A DNA stretch of 5,941 nucleotides from Pseudomonadota bacterium (GTDB lineage: Bacteria; Pseudomonadota; Gammaproteobacteria; Xanthomonadales; Rhodanobacteraceae). Shown here piece by piece: positions 1-5,926 of the stretch. The DNA lies in the NCBI GenBank assembly GCA_021798675.1, contig JAJZGE010000047.1, positions 1-5,941 of the forward strand. The letters are read 5' to 3'. The notes beneath the pieces are model-generated. The model did not search any database and had not been told where the DNA came from. It saw nothing but the letters and a program-made list of their open reading frames with translations. The position numbers were made by a program, and so were the translations under genes. Numbering within the stretch: the stretch's first letter is position 1; each line of letters starts with the position of its first letter.

Positions 1-1129
1 CATTCTTGCGGGCCTCCATCAGGGCGGCGAAACGATCGAACAGGTAACCGATGTCGTGCGGACCGGGGCTGGCCTCCGGATGGCCCTGGAAGCAGAACGC
101 CGGCCGGTCGGTCAACGCGAAGCCCTGCAGCGAACCGTCGAACAACGAGGTATGGGTGACGCGCACGTTCGCCGGCAACGTGGCCGGGTCGACCGCGAAA
201 CCATGGTTCTGCGAAGTGATCAGCACGCGGCCATCGTCGTGGTCCTTCACCGGATGGTTGGCGCCGTGGTGGCCGAACTTCATCTTCAGCGTCTTCGCGC
301 CCAGCGCCAGGCCCATGATCTGGTGGCCGAGGCAGATGCCGAACAGCGGGATCTTCGCATCGAGGAGGGTCCTGGCGGCCTCGATGGCGTAGTCGCAGGC
401 CGCCGGATCGCCCGGGCCGTTGGAGAGGAACACCCCATGCGGCTTCATCGCCAGCACCTCGGCGGCCGGCGTCTGCGCGGGCACCACGGTGATATCGCAA
501 CCCTGCTCGGCCAGCAGACGCAGGATGTTCAGCTTCACGCCGAAGTCGTAGGCCACGACCTTGAAACGTTTGGACGGCTGATTGAAAGCCGTCCGGTCGA
601 GGTCGTAGATGCCCTCGCTCCACGCGTATGGCTTGTCGACGCTGACCACCTTCGCCAGATCCATGCCGTTGAGGCCGGGGAAGGCTCGCGCCTTCGCCAG
701 CGCGGCTTCGGCGTCGATCGCCTCGCCGGCCGCGATGCAGCCGTTCAGCGCGCCCTTGTCGCGCAGGATGCGGGTAAGCCGGCGCGTGTCGATGCCGGCG
801 ATGGCGACGATGCCGTGGCGCTTCAGGTAATCCGGCAGGCTTTCGCTGCTGCGCCAGTTGCTCGCGCGGCGCGGCACGTCACGCACGATCAGGCCGGCGG
901 CATGCACCGCGGTGGACTCGGCATCCTCGGCGTTGATGCCGGTGTTGCCGATGTGCGGATACGTGAGCGTGACGATCTGACGCGAGTACGAGGGATCGGT
1001 GAGGATCTCCTGGTAACCGGTCATGGCGGTGTTGAAAACCACCTCGCCGACGGTTTCGCCGGAGGCGCCCACGGCATGGCCGTGGAACACGCTGCCGTCT
1101 TCGAGGGCAAGCAGAGCGGGGATGGGCAT
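1..1129 (-). CDS. carA: Carbamoyl phosphate synthase small (glutaminase) subunit, 3' end cut by window edge
   Basis: Small subunit of carbamoyl phosphate synthase. It hydrolyses glutamine and passes ammonia to CarB, which makes carbamoyl phosphate for arginine and pyrimidine synthesis in the cytosol. The reading frame starts [12 protein letters not shown], and 376 codons are visible. The N-terminal CarA domain includes [17 protein letters not shown] and is followed by a class I glutamine amidotransferase domain. There NGPGDP precedes the nucleophile elbow FGICLGHQ with Cys266, and [10 protein letters not shown] supplies His350 and Glu352. These match E. coli Cys269/His353/Glu355 with a three-residue offset. 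The family is about 375-382 residues, so only a few codons lie outside the window. The next codon begins with G, so it is not a stop. The start is supported by GAAAGG (plus-strand 1138-1143) eight bases upstream. carB would be expected next, beyond the left edge. Confidence 0.97.
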   Translation of the reverse strand, partial: MPIPALLALEDGSVFHGHAVGASGETVGEVVFNTAMTGYQEILTDPSYSRQIVTLTYPHIGNTGINAEDAESTAVHAAGLIVRDVPRRASNWRSSESLPDYLKRHGIVAIAGIDTRRLTRILRDKGALNGCIAAGEAIDAEAALAKARAFPGLNGMDLAKVVSVDKPYAWSEGIYDLDRTAFNQPSKRFKVVAYDFGVKLNILRLLAEQGCDITVVPAQTPAAEVLAMKPHGVFLSNGPGDPAACDYAIEAARTLLDAKIPLFGICLGHQIMGLALGAKTLKMKFGHHGANHPVKDHDDGRVLITSQNHGFAVDPATLPANVRVTHTSLFDGSLQGFALTDRPAFCFQGHPEASPGPHDIGYLFDRFAALMEARKN

Positions 1130-1137
1130 GGGAACCG

Positions 1138-1143
1138 CCTTTC
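1138..1143 (-). promoter_or_regulatory. Ribosome binding site of carA
   Basis: On the minus strand this reads GAAAGG, a partial Shine-Dalgarno eight bases before the carA ATG (1127-1129). It fixes the [10 protein letters not shown] start. Confidence 0.6.
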
Positions 1144-1218
1144 GGGTGCAGCAAAGTCCGCAAGCCGCGGGAAGCAGGCTTGTGAACCTTGGAAGGGAGG
1201 ACGTTCGGGCGGGTGGCA

Positions 1219-1247
1219 ATGATAGGCGTCGAGGCGCTTTCTGTCCA
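1219..1247 (-). promoter_or_regulatory. Sigma70-type promoter of carA
   Basis: On the minus strand TGGACA (1242-1247) and TATCAT (1219-1224) are separated by exactly 17 bases, close to the TTGACA-N17-TATAAT consensus. Transcription would start near 1212, giving an untranslated leader of about 80 bases. The leader holds a 6-bp stem, CAAGCC with GGCTTG (1161-1166 and 1177-1182), with no U-run after it. I see no leader peptide start codon in it. This predicts that carA is transcribed from its own promoter and not only by readthrough from genes upstream. Confidence 0.6.
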
Positions 1248-1303
1248 CTTCGGATCCGGAATGACGCGCGGCTCTCGTCAGCCCGCGTACCGTCGTGCGA
1301 CGC

Positions 1304-1330
1304 TACACTCGCGCAACGCCACCGAGGTGG
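1304..1330 (+). promoter_or_regulatory. Possible promoter and small dyad upstream of the oxygenase gene
   Basis: TACACT (1304-1309) resembles a -10 element, but I find no good -35 at the proper spacing. It is followed by a small perfect dyad, CCACC-GA-GGTGG (1319-1330), near the predicted transcript start. The second arm contains GAGGTGG, which looks like a Shine-Dalgarno but lies 16 bases from the ATG, further than usual. A nearer GAAG at 1336-1339 is weak. Confidence 0.25.
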
Positions 1331-1346
1331 TTAACGAAGCACGACC

Positions 1347-2042
1347 ATGAGTCCGGACGCCCTGCTCGACCCGATCCGTTTCGAACGCCCGGATACGCTG
1401 GTGCAACATGAGCCCTTCCCCTTCATGGTGGCTCACGGCCAATTGCCCGACGAGGCCCGTGGCGACCTCGACCGTGACTTTCCGCGCTATTCCAGTGCTG
1501 GCTTTTTTCCCTGGGACCCGGCCGACTGCGGCCCGTCCGTCAACACCCTGATCGGGCAGCTCACCGCACCCGAATTCGCCAGCTTGATCGGCCGCAAGCT
1601 GGGCATCGACCAGCTCGGCCAGTACCCCACCCTGGTGACGCTGTGCCGCCTGCTCAACAAACGCCACGGCACCATCCATACCGACAGCAAGTCCAAGGTG
1701 GCCACCGCGCTGCTCTACCTCAACCCGCAGTGGCCCGATACCAGTGACGGCTGCCTACGTTTCCTCGGCAGGGTCGATGACATCGACGCCATGGTGGCTC
1801 CGGAATTGCCGCCGCTCTACGGCGAATTCGCGGTATTCAAGCGCTGCGACAACTCCTTCCATGGCCACCTGCCCTACGAGGGCGAACGCCGGGTGATCCA
1901 GGTGGCCTGGCTCACCAGCGAGGAGGAGAAGCTGCGCAAGACCAGGCGCGGCAAGTTCTCCCGCCTGTTCAAGAGGCTGTTCGGCAGGCTGGACACGCAG
2001 TACGGCGCCGGCCGCGACCGCAACGCCTCGCACCGCGACTGA
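1347..2042 (+). CDS. 2-oxoglutarate/Fe(II)-dependent oxygenase-like protein
   Basis: A 231-residue protein that looks like a member of the 2-oxoglutarate/Fe(II) oxygenase (double-stranded beta-helix) superfamily. The iron facial triad can be read as His111 and Asp113 in GTIHTDSKSK and His172 in NSFHGHLP. Arg182, ten residues after the distal histidine in GERRVIQVAWL, is well placed to bind the 2-oxoglutarate carboxylate. Between them, a stretch ending CLRFLG and a YGEFAVFKRCDNS strand fit the fold. The substrate is unknown. The last 40 residues are very basic (KLRKTRRGKFSRLFKRLFGRL), like an amphipathic helix that could touch membrane or nucleic acid. It is the only plus-strand gene here, divergent from carA and convergent with the exchanger gene. 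No signal peptide is seen. The superfamily call is fairly firm, but any specific reaction would be a guess. Confidence 0.8.
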   Translation: MSPDALLDPIRFERPDTLVQHEPFPFMVAHGQLPDEARGDLDRDFPRYSSAGFFPWDPADCGPSVNTLIGQLTAPEFASLIGRKLGIDQLGQYPTLVTLCRLLNKRHGTIHTDSKSKVATALLYLNPQWPDTSDGCLRFLGRVDDIDAMVAPELPPLYGEFAVFKRCDNSFHGHLPYEGERRVIQVAWLTSEEEKLRKTRRGKFSRLFKRLFGRLDTQYGAGRDRNASHRD

Positions 2043-2044
2043 AC

Positions 2045-2062
2045 CCGCCCGTCAGCGGGCGG
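2045..2062. terminator. Hairpin between convergent genes, possible bidirectional terminator
   Basis: A perfect 7-bp GC-rich stem, CCGCCCG and CGGGCGG, closes a four-base loop TCAG. The loop contains the minus-strand stop codon of the exchanger gene (2052-2054), and the left arm begins three bases after the oxygenase stop. There is no convincing U-run on either strand, so intrinsic termination would be weak. Its position between convergent genes makes it the best terminator candidate for both. Confidence 0.45.
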
Positions 2063-3059
2063 CGAAGTGCCAGGCCACGAAGGCAGCGAACACGCCGTAC
2101 AGCAGGCCCACCGGCAACAGCCGGCGCGCATCCACACCGCCGCGCCGGAACAGCCGCCACAGGTAGACGATGGCGGCGGCGGTGAGCACGCCGGACACGA
2201 TCAGCGGTGCATCGAACCGCCAGGGCGTGGCGAAGATCGCCAGCGCGCTCGGGACGGTCGCCTGGATCATCATCGCGCCGGAGATGTTGGCCAGCGCCAG
2301 CCGCTCCTTGCCCTGGCGCACCCAGATCAATGCGTTGAGCGTCTCGGGCAGCTCGGTCGCCACCGGGCTCAGCAGCAGCGCCACCAGATGCGGCGGCATT
2401 GCCAGGGCTTCGCCGATCGCCTCCAGCTGCCCCACGAACACCCGCGAGGCGATGGCGATCACCGCCAGTGCAGCCGCCGTCTGCGCCAGCACCCAGCGCA
2501 TCGCAGGCTCCGCTTGCCGCGGGCGCAGCTTGAGTGGTTCCAGCGCGTCTTCTTCCGGGGCGGTATCGTCGCTGTGCACCTCGCGCCACACGTACAGTGC
2601 ATAGGCCAGCAGGAAAAGTACGCCCAGCAGCGGCTTGAACGCGAACGCCACCAGGCCCAGGCCCACCTTGACCGCGAAGATCGCCAGGAACCACGACTGG
2701 TCGCGCGCCAGCCGCCGATGGTCGACCCGCACCAACGGGTCGGCGCGATGCAACCGGCGCCGGTTGCGCCACAGCGCCGCGCCGACCACCGCATAGGCGA
2801 TGGTGGCCAGCACCAGCGGCCCGCCCATCGCGGCACCCACGCCGATGTCGCGTGCCGCCGGCCCCTTGCCGAGGATCACCGCCACGAAGGTCACCGCGCT
2901 CTCCGGCAGGGCGGTACCGAACGCCGCCAGCACGGTGCCGGTGGCGGTCGCGCCCAGGCCGAGCTTGCGACCCAGCCATTCGATGCCGTTGACGAAGTAT
3001 TCGCAGGCGAGATAGATCGCGCCGGCCGAGACGAGGAACAGGCACAGGGTCAATAGCAT
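2052..3059 (-). CDS. CaCA-family cation exchanger under a manganese riboswitch; likely Mn2+ (or Ca2+) efflux
   Basis: An integral membrane protein of 335 residues and about ten predicted hydrophobic segments, in the Ca2+/cation antiporter superfamily (E. coli YrbG is about 325). The two inverted alpha-repeats are clear: GTVLAAFGTALPES with Glu53, and LLLSPVATELPET with Glu239, the acidic residues that bind the cation. A hydrophilic loop, about residues 160-187 (EVHSDDTAPEEDALEPLKL), lies between the halves. The GSN-type motif that normally follows each LPE is replaced by GAAMGGP (about 76-82) and GAMMIQ (about 261-266). The start at 3059 (MLLTLCLFLV) aligns with YrbG. An in-frame ATG at 3086 is possible, and neither has a good Shine-Dalgarno. 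The manganese riboswitch upstream predicts induction by Mn2+ and an export role. Family membership is firm; the ion is inferred. Confidence 0.88.
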   Translation of the reverse strand: MLLTLCLFLVSAGAIYLACEYFVNGIEWLGRKLGLGATATGTVLAAFGTALPESAVTFVAVILGKGPAARDIGVGAAMGGPLVLATIAYAVVGAALWRNRRRLHRADPLVRVDHRRLARDQSWFLAIFAVKVGLGLVAFAFKPLLGVLFLLAYALYVWREVHSDDTAPEEDALEPLKLRPRQAEPAMRWVLAQTAAALAVIAIASRVFVGQLEAIGEALAMPPHLVALLLSPVATELPETLNALIWVRQGKERLALANISGAMMIQATVPSALAIFATPWRFDAPLIVSGVLTAAAIVYLWRLFRRGGVDARRLLPVGLLYGVFAAFVAWHFAAR

Positions 3060-3072
3060 TGGATATGCACGG

Positions 3073-3122
3073 GGCCGGGCGAACATGGCAACCAATGGCG
3101 CAGCGGCACCGTTCGCCCGGCC
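3073..3122 (-). promoter_or_regulatory. Likely expression platform of the riboswitch: 12-bp inverted repeat over the start region
   Basis: A perfect 12-bp inverted repeat, GGCCGGGCGAAC (3073-3084) and GTTCGCCCGGCC (3111-3122), encloses 26 bases. It lies between the riboswitch and the exchanger start. The arm at 3073-3084 includes the G of the alternative ATG (3084-3086) and ends 13 bases before the ATG at 3059. A second helix overlaps it: on the minus strand CAGCGACACC (3129-3138) can pair with GGTGCCGCTG (3101-3110), 10 bp with one A-C mismatch. Because one helix encloses an arm of the other, the two would compete. This is what a ligand-controlled switch of translation or elongation would look like. 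No U-run follows, so control of translation is more likely than termination. Confidence 0.5.
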
Positions 3123-3137
3123 GGACGAGGTGTCGCT

Positions 3138-3270
3138 GGCCAAAGGTCTCGCCGGGCAGGCATCGCCGGGCGACGCCTGCTGTCCGCACCATGGCGCCGT
3201 GCGACGGCTACCAAGTCTGTTGATGCGGACGCCTCTGGGGACGAGGCTGGCTACTCCCCAATGACAGGCC
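3138..3270 (-). promoter_or_regulatory. yybP-ykoY-type manganese riboswitch
   Basis: Read on the minus strand, the leader has the conserved pieces of the yybP-ykoY Mn2+ riboswitch in order. The L1 sequence GGGGAGTAG (3251-3259) comes first. P1.1 GCC (3249-3251) pairs with GGC (3151-3153). P2 is GCCTC/GAGGC (3231-3247). P3 GTCCGCA/TGCGGAC is a perfect 7 bp (3224-3230 with 3182-3188), opening into CATCAACA and capped by GCCGT/ACGGC (3196-3208). P4 is a 25-base near-perfect dyad at 3156-3180, with one mismatch in 12 pairs. The conserved 3' side GAGACCTTTGG closes the structure, with outer GGCC (3267-3270) able to pair with GGCC (3138-3141). In this class Mn2+ docks L1 against L3 and turns on genes for Mn2+ efflux. 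Sequence and folding agree well; only a covariance-model search is missing. Confidence 0.9.
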
Positions 3271-3274
3271 GACG

Positions 3275-3303
3275 ATGCTAGCGGCCACCCTGCGCGATGA
3301 CAA
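3275..3303 (-). promoter_or_regulatory. Sigma70-type promoter of the riboswitch-exchanger transcript
   Basis: On the minus strand TTGTCA (3298-3303) and TAGCAT (3275-3280) are 17 bases apart. The predicted transcript start near 3268 falls right at the GGCC that can form the base of the riboswitch P1 stem, so promoter and riboswitch agree with each other. It lies just past the dapB stop, so the exchanger can be expressed independently of dapB. Confidence 0.6.
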
Positions 3304-3304
3304 T

Positions 3305-3319
3305 GCCCGCCGCGCGGGC
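3305..3319 (-). terminator. GC-rich hairpin directly after dapB, weak terminator candidate
   Basis: On the minus strand GCCCGC-GCG-GCGGGC starts at the base after the dapB stop codon: a 6-bp stem with a 3-base loop. The downstream bases ATTGTC are not a U-run, so termination may be leaky, which would let dapB transcripts run into the riboswitch. Confidence 0.4.
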
Positions 3320-4117
3320 TCAGCGCGGCGATGCGAGGACGTCCTCCAGCCGCCAGTGTCCGGCGGCCCGGCCGACCAGCCACTGCGCCGCCTGCAGCGC
3401 GCCGCGCGCGAAGATCGCGCGGTCAGTGGCGCGGTGCCCCAGTTCCAGGCGCTCTCCCGACCCGATCAGCAGCGCCTGGTGCTCGCCCACGATGTCGCCG
3501 CCCCGGATCACCGCGAATCCGATGCTGCCGGGAACGCGCGCTCCCGTGTGCCCTTCACGGCTGTACACCGCGGCGTCCTCGAGCGTGGAGTCGCGCGCGG
3601 CGGCGGCGGCCTGCCCCAGCGCCAGCGCGGTGCCCGAAGGTGCATCCTGCTTGCGGCCGTGGTGGGCCTCGACGATCTCCAGGTCCCAGTCCGGCAGGGC
3701 GGCGGCGGCCTCGCGCAACAGCCGCGTGAGCAGTGCCACGCCGAGACTGAAATTGGCCGCACGCAGCAGCGCGACGCGCGAGCCGGCAGCATCCAGCCGA
3801 GCCTGCAGCTGCGCATCGAGCCCGGTGGTACCGGTGACCAGCGGGATTCCGTGCGCCAGGCAATGGTCCAGCGTCGCGGCAAGGCCGGCCGGGCCGCTGA
3901 AATCGATGACCACGTCGAGCGCGGGCGCACGCGACCAGTCGCGTGCATGGCGCAAGGCCTGCCCCAGCCAGACCGGCTCGCCGTCGTGCGCCGAGCCGGG
4001 CGACACCACCGCATGCGCCAGCTCGAAACGCCGCTCGTCACGCAGCAGCGACAGCAAGGCCTGGCCCATGCGGCCGGAGGCGCCATTGATGGCGAGGCGG
4101 ATCGGCGAACTGGTCAT
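3320..4117 (-). CDS. dapB: 4-hydroxy-tetrahydrodipicolinate reductase
   Basis: Cytosolic enzyme of the diaminopimelate/lysine pathway. It reduces the product of DapA with NAD(P)H to tetrahydrodipicolinate. The 265-residue chain is of usual length (E. coli 273). It opens with a Rossmann dinucleotide loop NGASGRMG (residues 11-18), followed by VIDFSGP (70-76) and LVTGTTGLD (93-101). The catalytic segment is EAHHGRKQDAPSGTAL (150-165), with His152/His153, the proton donor Lys156, and the substrate-binding DAPSGTA. The later REGHTGARVPGSIGFAVIRGGDIVGEH stretch is the typical C-terminal domain. AGGA (4126-4129) lies eight bases before the ATG and supports the start. The gene is 44 bp downstream of dnaJ on the same strand and probably co-transcribed with it. 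The AGGA can be hidden in a hairpin described separately. Confidence 0.97.
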   Translation of the reverse strand: MTSSPIRLAINGASGRMGQALLSLLRDERRFELAHAVVSPGSAHDGEPVWLGQALRHARDWSRAPALDVVIDFSGPAGLAATLDHCLAHGIPLVTGTTGLDAQLQARLDAAGSRVALLRAANFSLGVALLTRLLREAAAALPDWDLEIVEAHHGRKQDAPSGTALALGQAAAAARDSTLEDAAVYSREGHTGARVPGSIGFAVIRGGDIVGEHQALLIGSGERLELGHRATDRAIFARGALQAAQWLVGRAAGHWRLEDVLASPR

Positions 4118-4120
4118 GAC

Positions 4121-4153
4121 GGACGTCCTGGCATGCGCGGCAAACGGACGTCC
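4121..4153 (-). repeat. Repeated palindrome GGACGTCC in the dnaJ-dapB gap, may sequester the dapB ribosome site
   Basis: The 10-mer ACGGACGTCC occurs at 4119-4128 and again at 4144-4153. Its core GGACGTCC is self-complementary, so each copy is a palindrome and the two copies can also pair as an 8-bp stem with a 17-base loop. On the minus strand the dapB Shine-Dalgarno AGGA overlaps the downstream copy. The upstream copy begins eight bases after the dnaJ stop. A ribosome finishing dnaJ could disturb the stem, which suggests coupling of dapB to dnaJ translation. A protein-binding operator is the alternative. Confidence 0.45.
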
Positions 4154-4161
4154 AAGTTAGC

Positions 4162-5286
4162 TTACGAGGTCACCTTCGACCAGAACTGCTTCACGCCGTC
4201 GAACCAGTTGTGGGCGCGCGGCATGTGCTCTTCGGCCTTGCCCTCGTTGAAGCTGGCTTCCAGTTGCTCCAGCAGCTCGCGCTGTTCCTTGGTGAGGCGT
4301 ACCGGGGTTTCGACCACCACGCGGCAGATCAGGTCGCCGGCGCGGCCGCTGCGCACCGACTTCACGCCGCGACCGCGCAGGCGGAAGGTCTGGCCGGTCT
4401 GGGTCTCCGGTGGAATGGTGATCGGCACCTCGCCCTCCAGCGTGGGCACCGGCAGTTCGGCACCCAGCGCCGCCTGCGAAAAGCGGATCGGCACCTCGCA
4501 GTAGAGGTCGTTGCCGTCGCGCTGGAAGATCCTGTGCTCGCGCACGCGGACTTCTACGTAAAGATCGCCGGCTGGCGCGCCGGCCGGGCCGGCCTCGCCC
4601 TGGCCGGTGAGGCGGATGCGGTCGCCATTGTCGACGCCGGCGGGGATCTTCACCGACAGCGTGCGGGTCTCCTCCAGCCGTCCCTCGCCATGGCACTGCT
4701 TGCACGGCTTCTCGATGGTCTGGCCGCTGCCACCGCAATGCGGACAGGCCTGCTGGATCGAGAAGATGCCGTTCTGCATGCGTACGCGGCCATGGCCATG
4801 ACAGGTCTTGCACTGCACGGTCTTGCCGTCGGCCGAACCGCTGCCGTTGCAGTGGTGGCAATTGACCTGGGTGGGAATCTCGATCTTGCGCTCGACGCCG
4901 AACACGGCATCTTCGAGGTCGAGTTCCATGATGTAGCGCAGGTCGGCGCCGCGGCGCGGCTGGCGGCCGCGGCCACCGCCGAAGATGTCGCCGAAAATAT
5001 CGCCGAAAATATCGCCCATGTCGCCGAAACCGGCGCCGCCGCCGCGCCCGCCCATGCCGCCCTCGAAGGCCGCATGGCCGTACTGGTCGTACATGGCGCG
5101 CTTCTGCTCGTCGCAGAGCACTTCGTAGGCCTCCTTGGCCTCCTTGAACTTGTCCTGCGCCGCCGGGTCGTCCGGGTTGCGATCCGGGTGGTATTTCATC
5201 GCCAGGCGACGGAAGGCTTTCTTCAGCTCGACCTCGGTGACCGTGCGTTCGACACCCAGGACTTCGTAGTAATCACGCTTGCTCAT
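4162..5286 (-). CDS. dnaJ: Chaperone DnaJ (Hsp40, type I)
   Basis: Co-chaperone that delivers unfolded proteins to DnaK and stimulates its ATPase. It is a complete 374-residue type I protein. The J domain at 1-70 has HPD at 33-35. A Gly/Phe region at about 75-110 has three consecutive GDIF units. The zinc-binding region has four CxxCxGxG motifs, with cysteine pairs at 143/146, 159/162, 181/184 and 195/198. The C-terminal substrate-binding beta domains follow from about 210. The start [11 protein letters not shown] is typical. Its ATG overlaps the stop of the TMEM175-type gene upstream (ATGA, 5283-5286), and no strong Shine-Dalgarno precedes it, so initiation probably relies on ribosomes finishing that gene. 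dnaK lies one gene further upstream, and dapB follows 44 bp downstream. Confidence 0.98.
   Translation of the reverse strand: MSKRDYYEVLGVERTVTEVELKKAFRRLAMKYHPDRNPDDPAAQDKFKEAKEAYEVLCDEQKRAMYDQYGHAAFEGGMGGRGGGAGFGDMGDIFGDIFGDIFGGGRGRQPRRGADLRYIMELDLEDAVFGVERKIEIPTQVNCHHCNGSGSADGKTVQCKTCHGHGRVRMQNGIFSIQQACPHCGGSGQTIEKPCKQCHGEGRLEETRTLSVKIPAGVDNGDRIRLTGQGEAGPAGAPAGDLYVEVRVREHRIFQRDGNDLYCEVPIRFSQAALGAELPVPTLEGEVPITIPPETQTGQTFRLRGRGVKSVRSGRAGDLICRVVVETPVRLTKEQRELLEQLEASFNEGKAEEHMPRAHNWFDGVKQFWSKVTS
4981..5016 (-). repeat. Tandem 12-bp repeat within the DnaJ Gly/Phe region
   Basis: Three consecutive 12-base units encode [12 protein letters not shown] (DnaJ residues 91-102). The units at 4993-5004 and 5005-5016 are identical (plus-strand GAAAATATCGCC), while the one at 4981-4992 differs at two positions. 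The A/T-rich bases stand out from the GC-rich surroundings. Near-identical in-frame units like this can gain or lose copies by slippage without breaking the gene. Confidence 0.8.
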
Positions 5287-5861
5287 TGCTTGATCCGCGA
5301 TTCGATGCGCCGATCAGGAACGAACCAGATCGCTGCCACCGTGGCATAGAACAGACACGACACCCACGGCGCCACGAACGCCAGCAGGATGCCACCCAGA
5401 TACATGACGACGGCGACCTTGCCTTTCCAGTCGCCGCCAACCGCCTGCGCCAGCAGCGAGGTCTTGCCGCCGTTCGCGCAGATCAGGCTGTACTGCAACG
5501 GTAGCCAGGCGATGGCGCACATCAACAGCACGAAGCCGTACACCGCCACCGGCAACCCGGCGAACGCGTTCTCGCCCATCCAGCCCGTGGCCACCGGCAT
5601 CAGCGAAAGCCAGAACAGCAGGTGCAGGTTGGCCCAGAGCACGCTGCCATCCACCGTCTTCGCCGCATGCAGGAAGTGATGGTGATTATTCCAGTAGATG
5701 CCCACGTAGACGAAGCTAAGGACGTAGCTGAGGAACACCGGCCATTGCGCGGCCAGCACGTCCCAGCCGGCCCCGTGTGGCACCTTCAGTTCCAGCACCA
5801 TGATGGTGATGATGATGGCCAGCACGCCATCGCTGAAGGCTTCCAACCGCCCCTTGCCCAT
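5283..5861 (-). CDS. TMEM175/DUF1211 family membrane protein, probable potassium channel
   Basis: A 192-residue protein of the DUF1211/TMEM175 family; bacterial members form tetrameric K+-conducting channels with six transmembrane segments per subunit. The signature [21 protein letters not shown] (residues 5-25, FSDG at 9-12) forms TM1, the pore-lining helix of the family. Further hydrophobic segments lie at about 41-57, 72-95, 103-128, 147-167 and 166-182, with the [10 protein letters not shown] motif at 56-65. The start at 5861 is preferred because GGGGGAAG lies just upstream and the protein then begins next to the RLEAFSDG signature. An in-frame ATG at 5873 (four residues longer) has no ribosome site. 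It sits between dnaK and dnaJ, and its stop overlaps the dnaJ start, so the genes are probably translated together. Family assignment is firm; the role beside a chaperone operon is unknown. Confidence 0.9.
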   Translation of the reverse strand: MGKGRLEAFSDGVLAIIITIMVLELKVPHGAGWDVLAAQWPVFLSYVLSFVYVGIYWNNHHHFLHAAKTVDGSVLWANLHLLFWLSLMPVATGWMGENAFAGLPVAVYGFVLLMCAIAWLPLQYSLICANGGKTSLLAQAVGGDWKGKVAVVMYLGGILLAFVAPWVSCLFYATVAAIWFVPDRRIESRIKQ

Positions 5862-5883
5862 CGCTTCCCCCATGAACAGTGAA

Positions 5884-5898
5884 ACGAGCGCCGCTCGC
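5884..5898 (-). terminator. Small hairpin between dnaK and the TMEM175-type gene
   Basis: On the minus strand GCGAGC-GGC-GCTCGT forms a 5-bp stem plus one G-U pair, followed by TTTCACTGTT. It resembles a weak intrinsic terminator or an RNA-processing/stability hairpin after dnaK, which could lower expression of the downstream genes relative to dnaK. A shorter stem CCCG/CGGG (5905-5915) lies just before it. Confidence 0.35.
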
Positions 5899-5926
5899 GC
5901 GACGCCCGTTCCGGGTCAAGACAGCC

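Noticed and set aside
56..1222. Long open frame on the plus strand opposite carA (388 codons).
   Set aside because: It is antisense to a gene with all CarA catalytic motifs. It is rich in Arg, Ala, His and Gly as expected of a shadow frame in GC-rich DNA, and shows no recognisable domain.
2067..3056. Long plus-strand open frame opposite the exchanger gene (329 codons).
   Set aside because: Composition is dominated by Gln, His, Arg and Ala with no hydrophobic core. It mirrors the exchanger codons.
3149..3171. Direct repeat TCGCCGGGC at 3149-3157 and 3163-3171, considered as an operator.
   Set aside because: Both copies fall inside riboswitch stems (P1.1/P4 region), so base pairing of the RNA explains them better.
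1969..3192. 407-codon minus-strand frame overlapping the exchanger in another frame.
   Set aside because: Arg/Gly/Ala-rich shadow of the CaCA gene, whose frame has clear transmembrane segments and alpha-repeats.
3060..3383. N-terminal extension of the exchanger to an ATG at 3383.
   Set aside because: It would overlap the dapB 3' end, the promoter and the whole riboswitch. The added residues are not membrane-like, and the family starts at about MLLTLCLFLV.
3275..4504. Plus-strand open frame opposite dapB and the dnaJ 3' end (409 codons).
   Set aside because: It runs across two well-supported minus-strand genes and their gap, and has no domain-like sequence.
4210..5349. 379-codon plus-strand frame opposite dnaJ.
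   Set aside because: Antisense to a complete DnaJ. Its alanine- and leucine-rich look comes from the GC-rich reverse complement.
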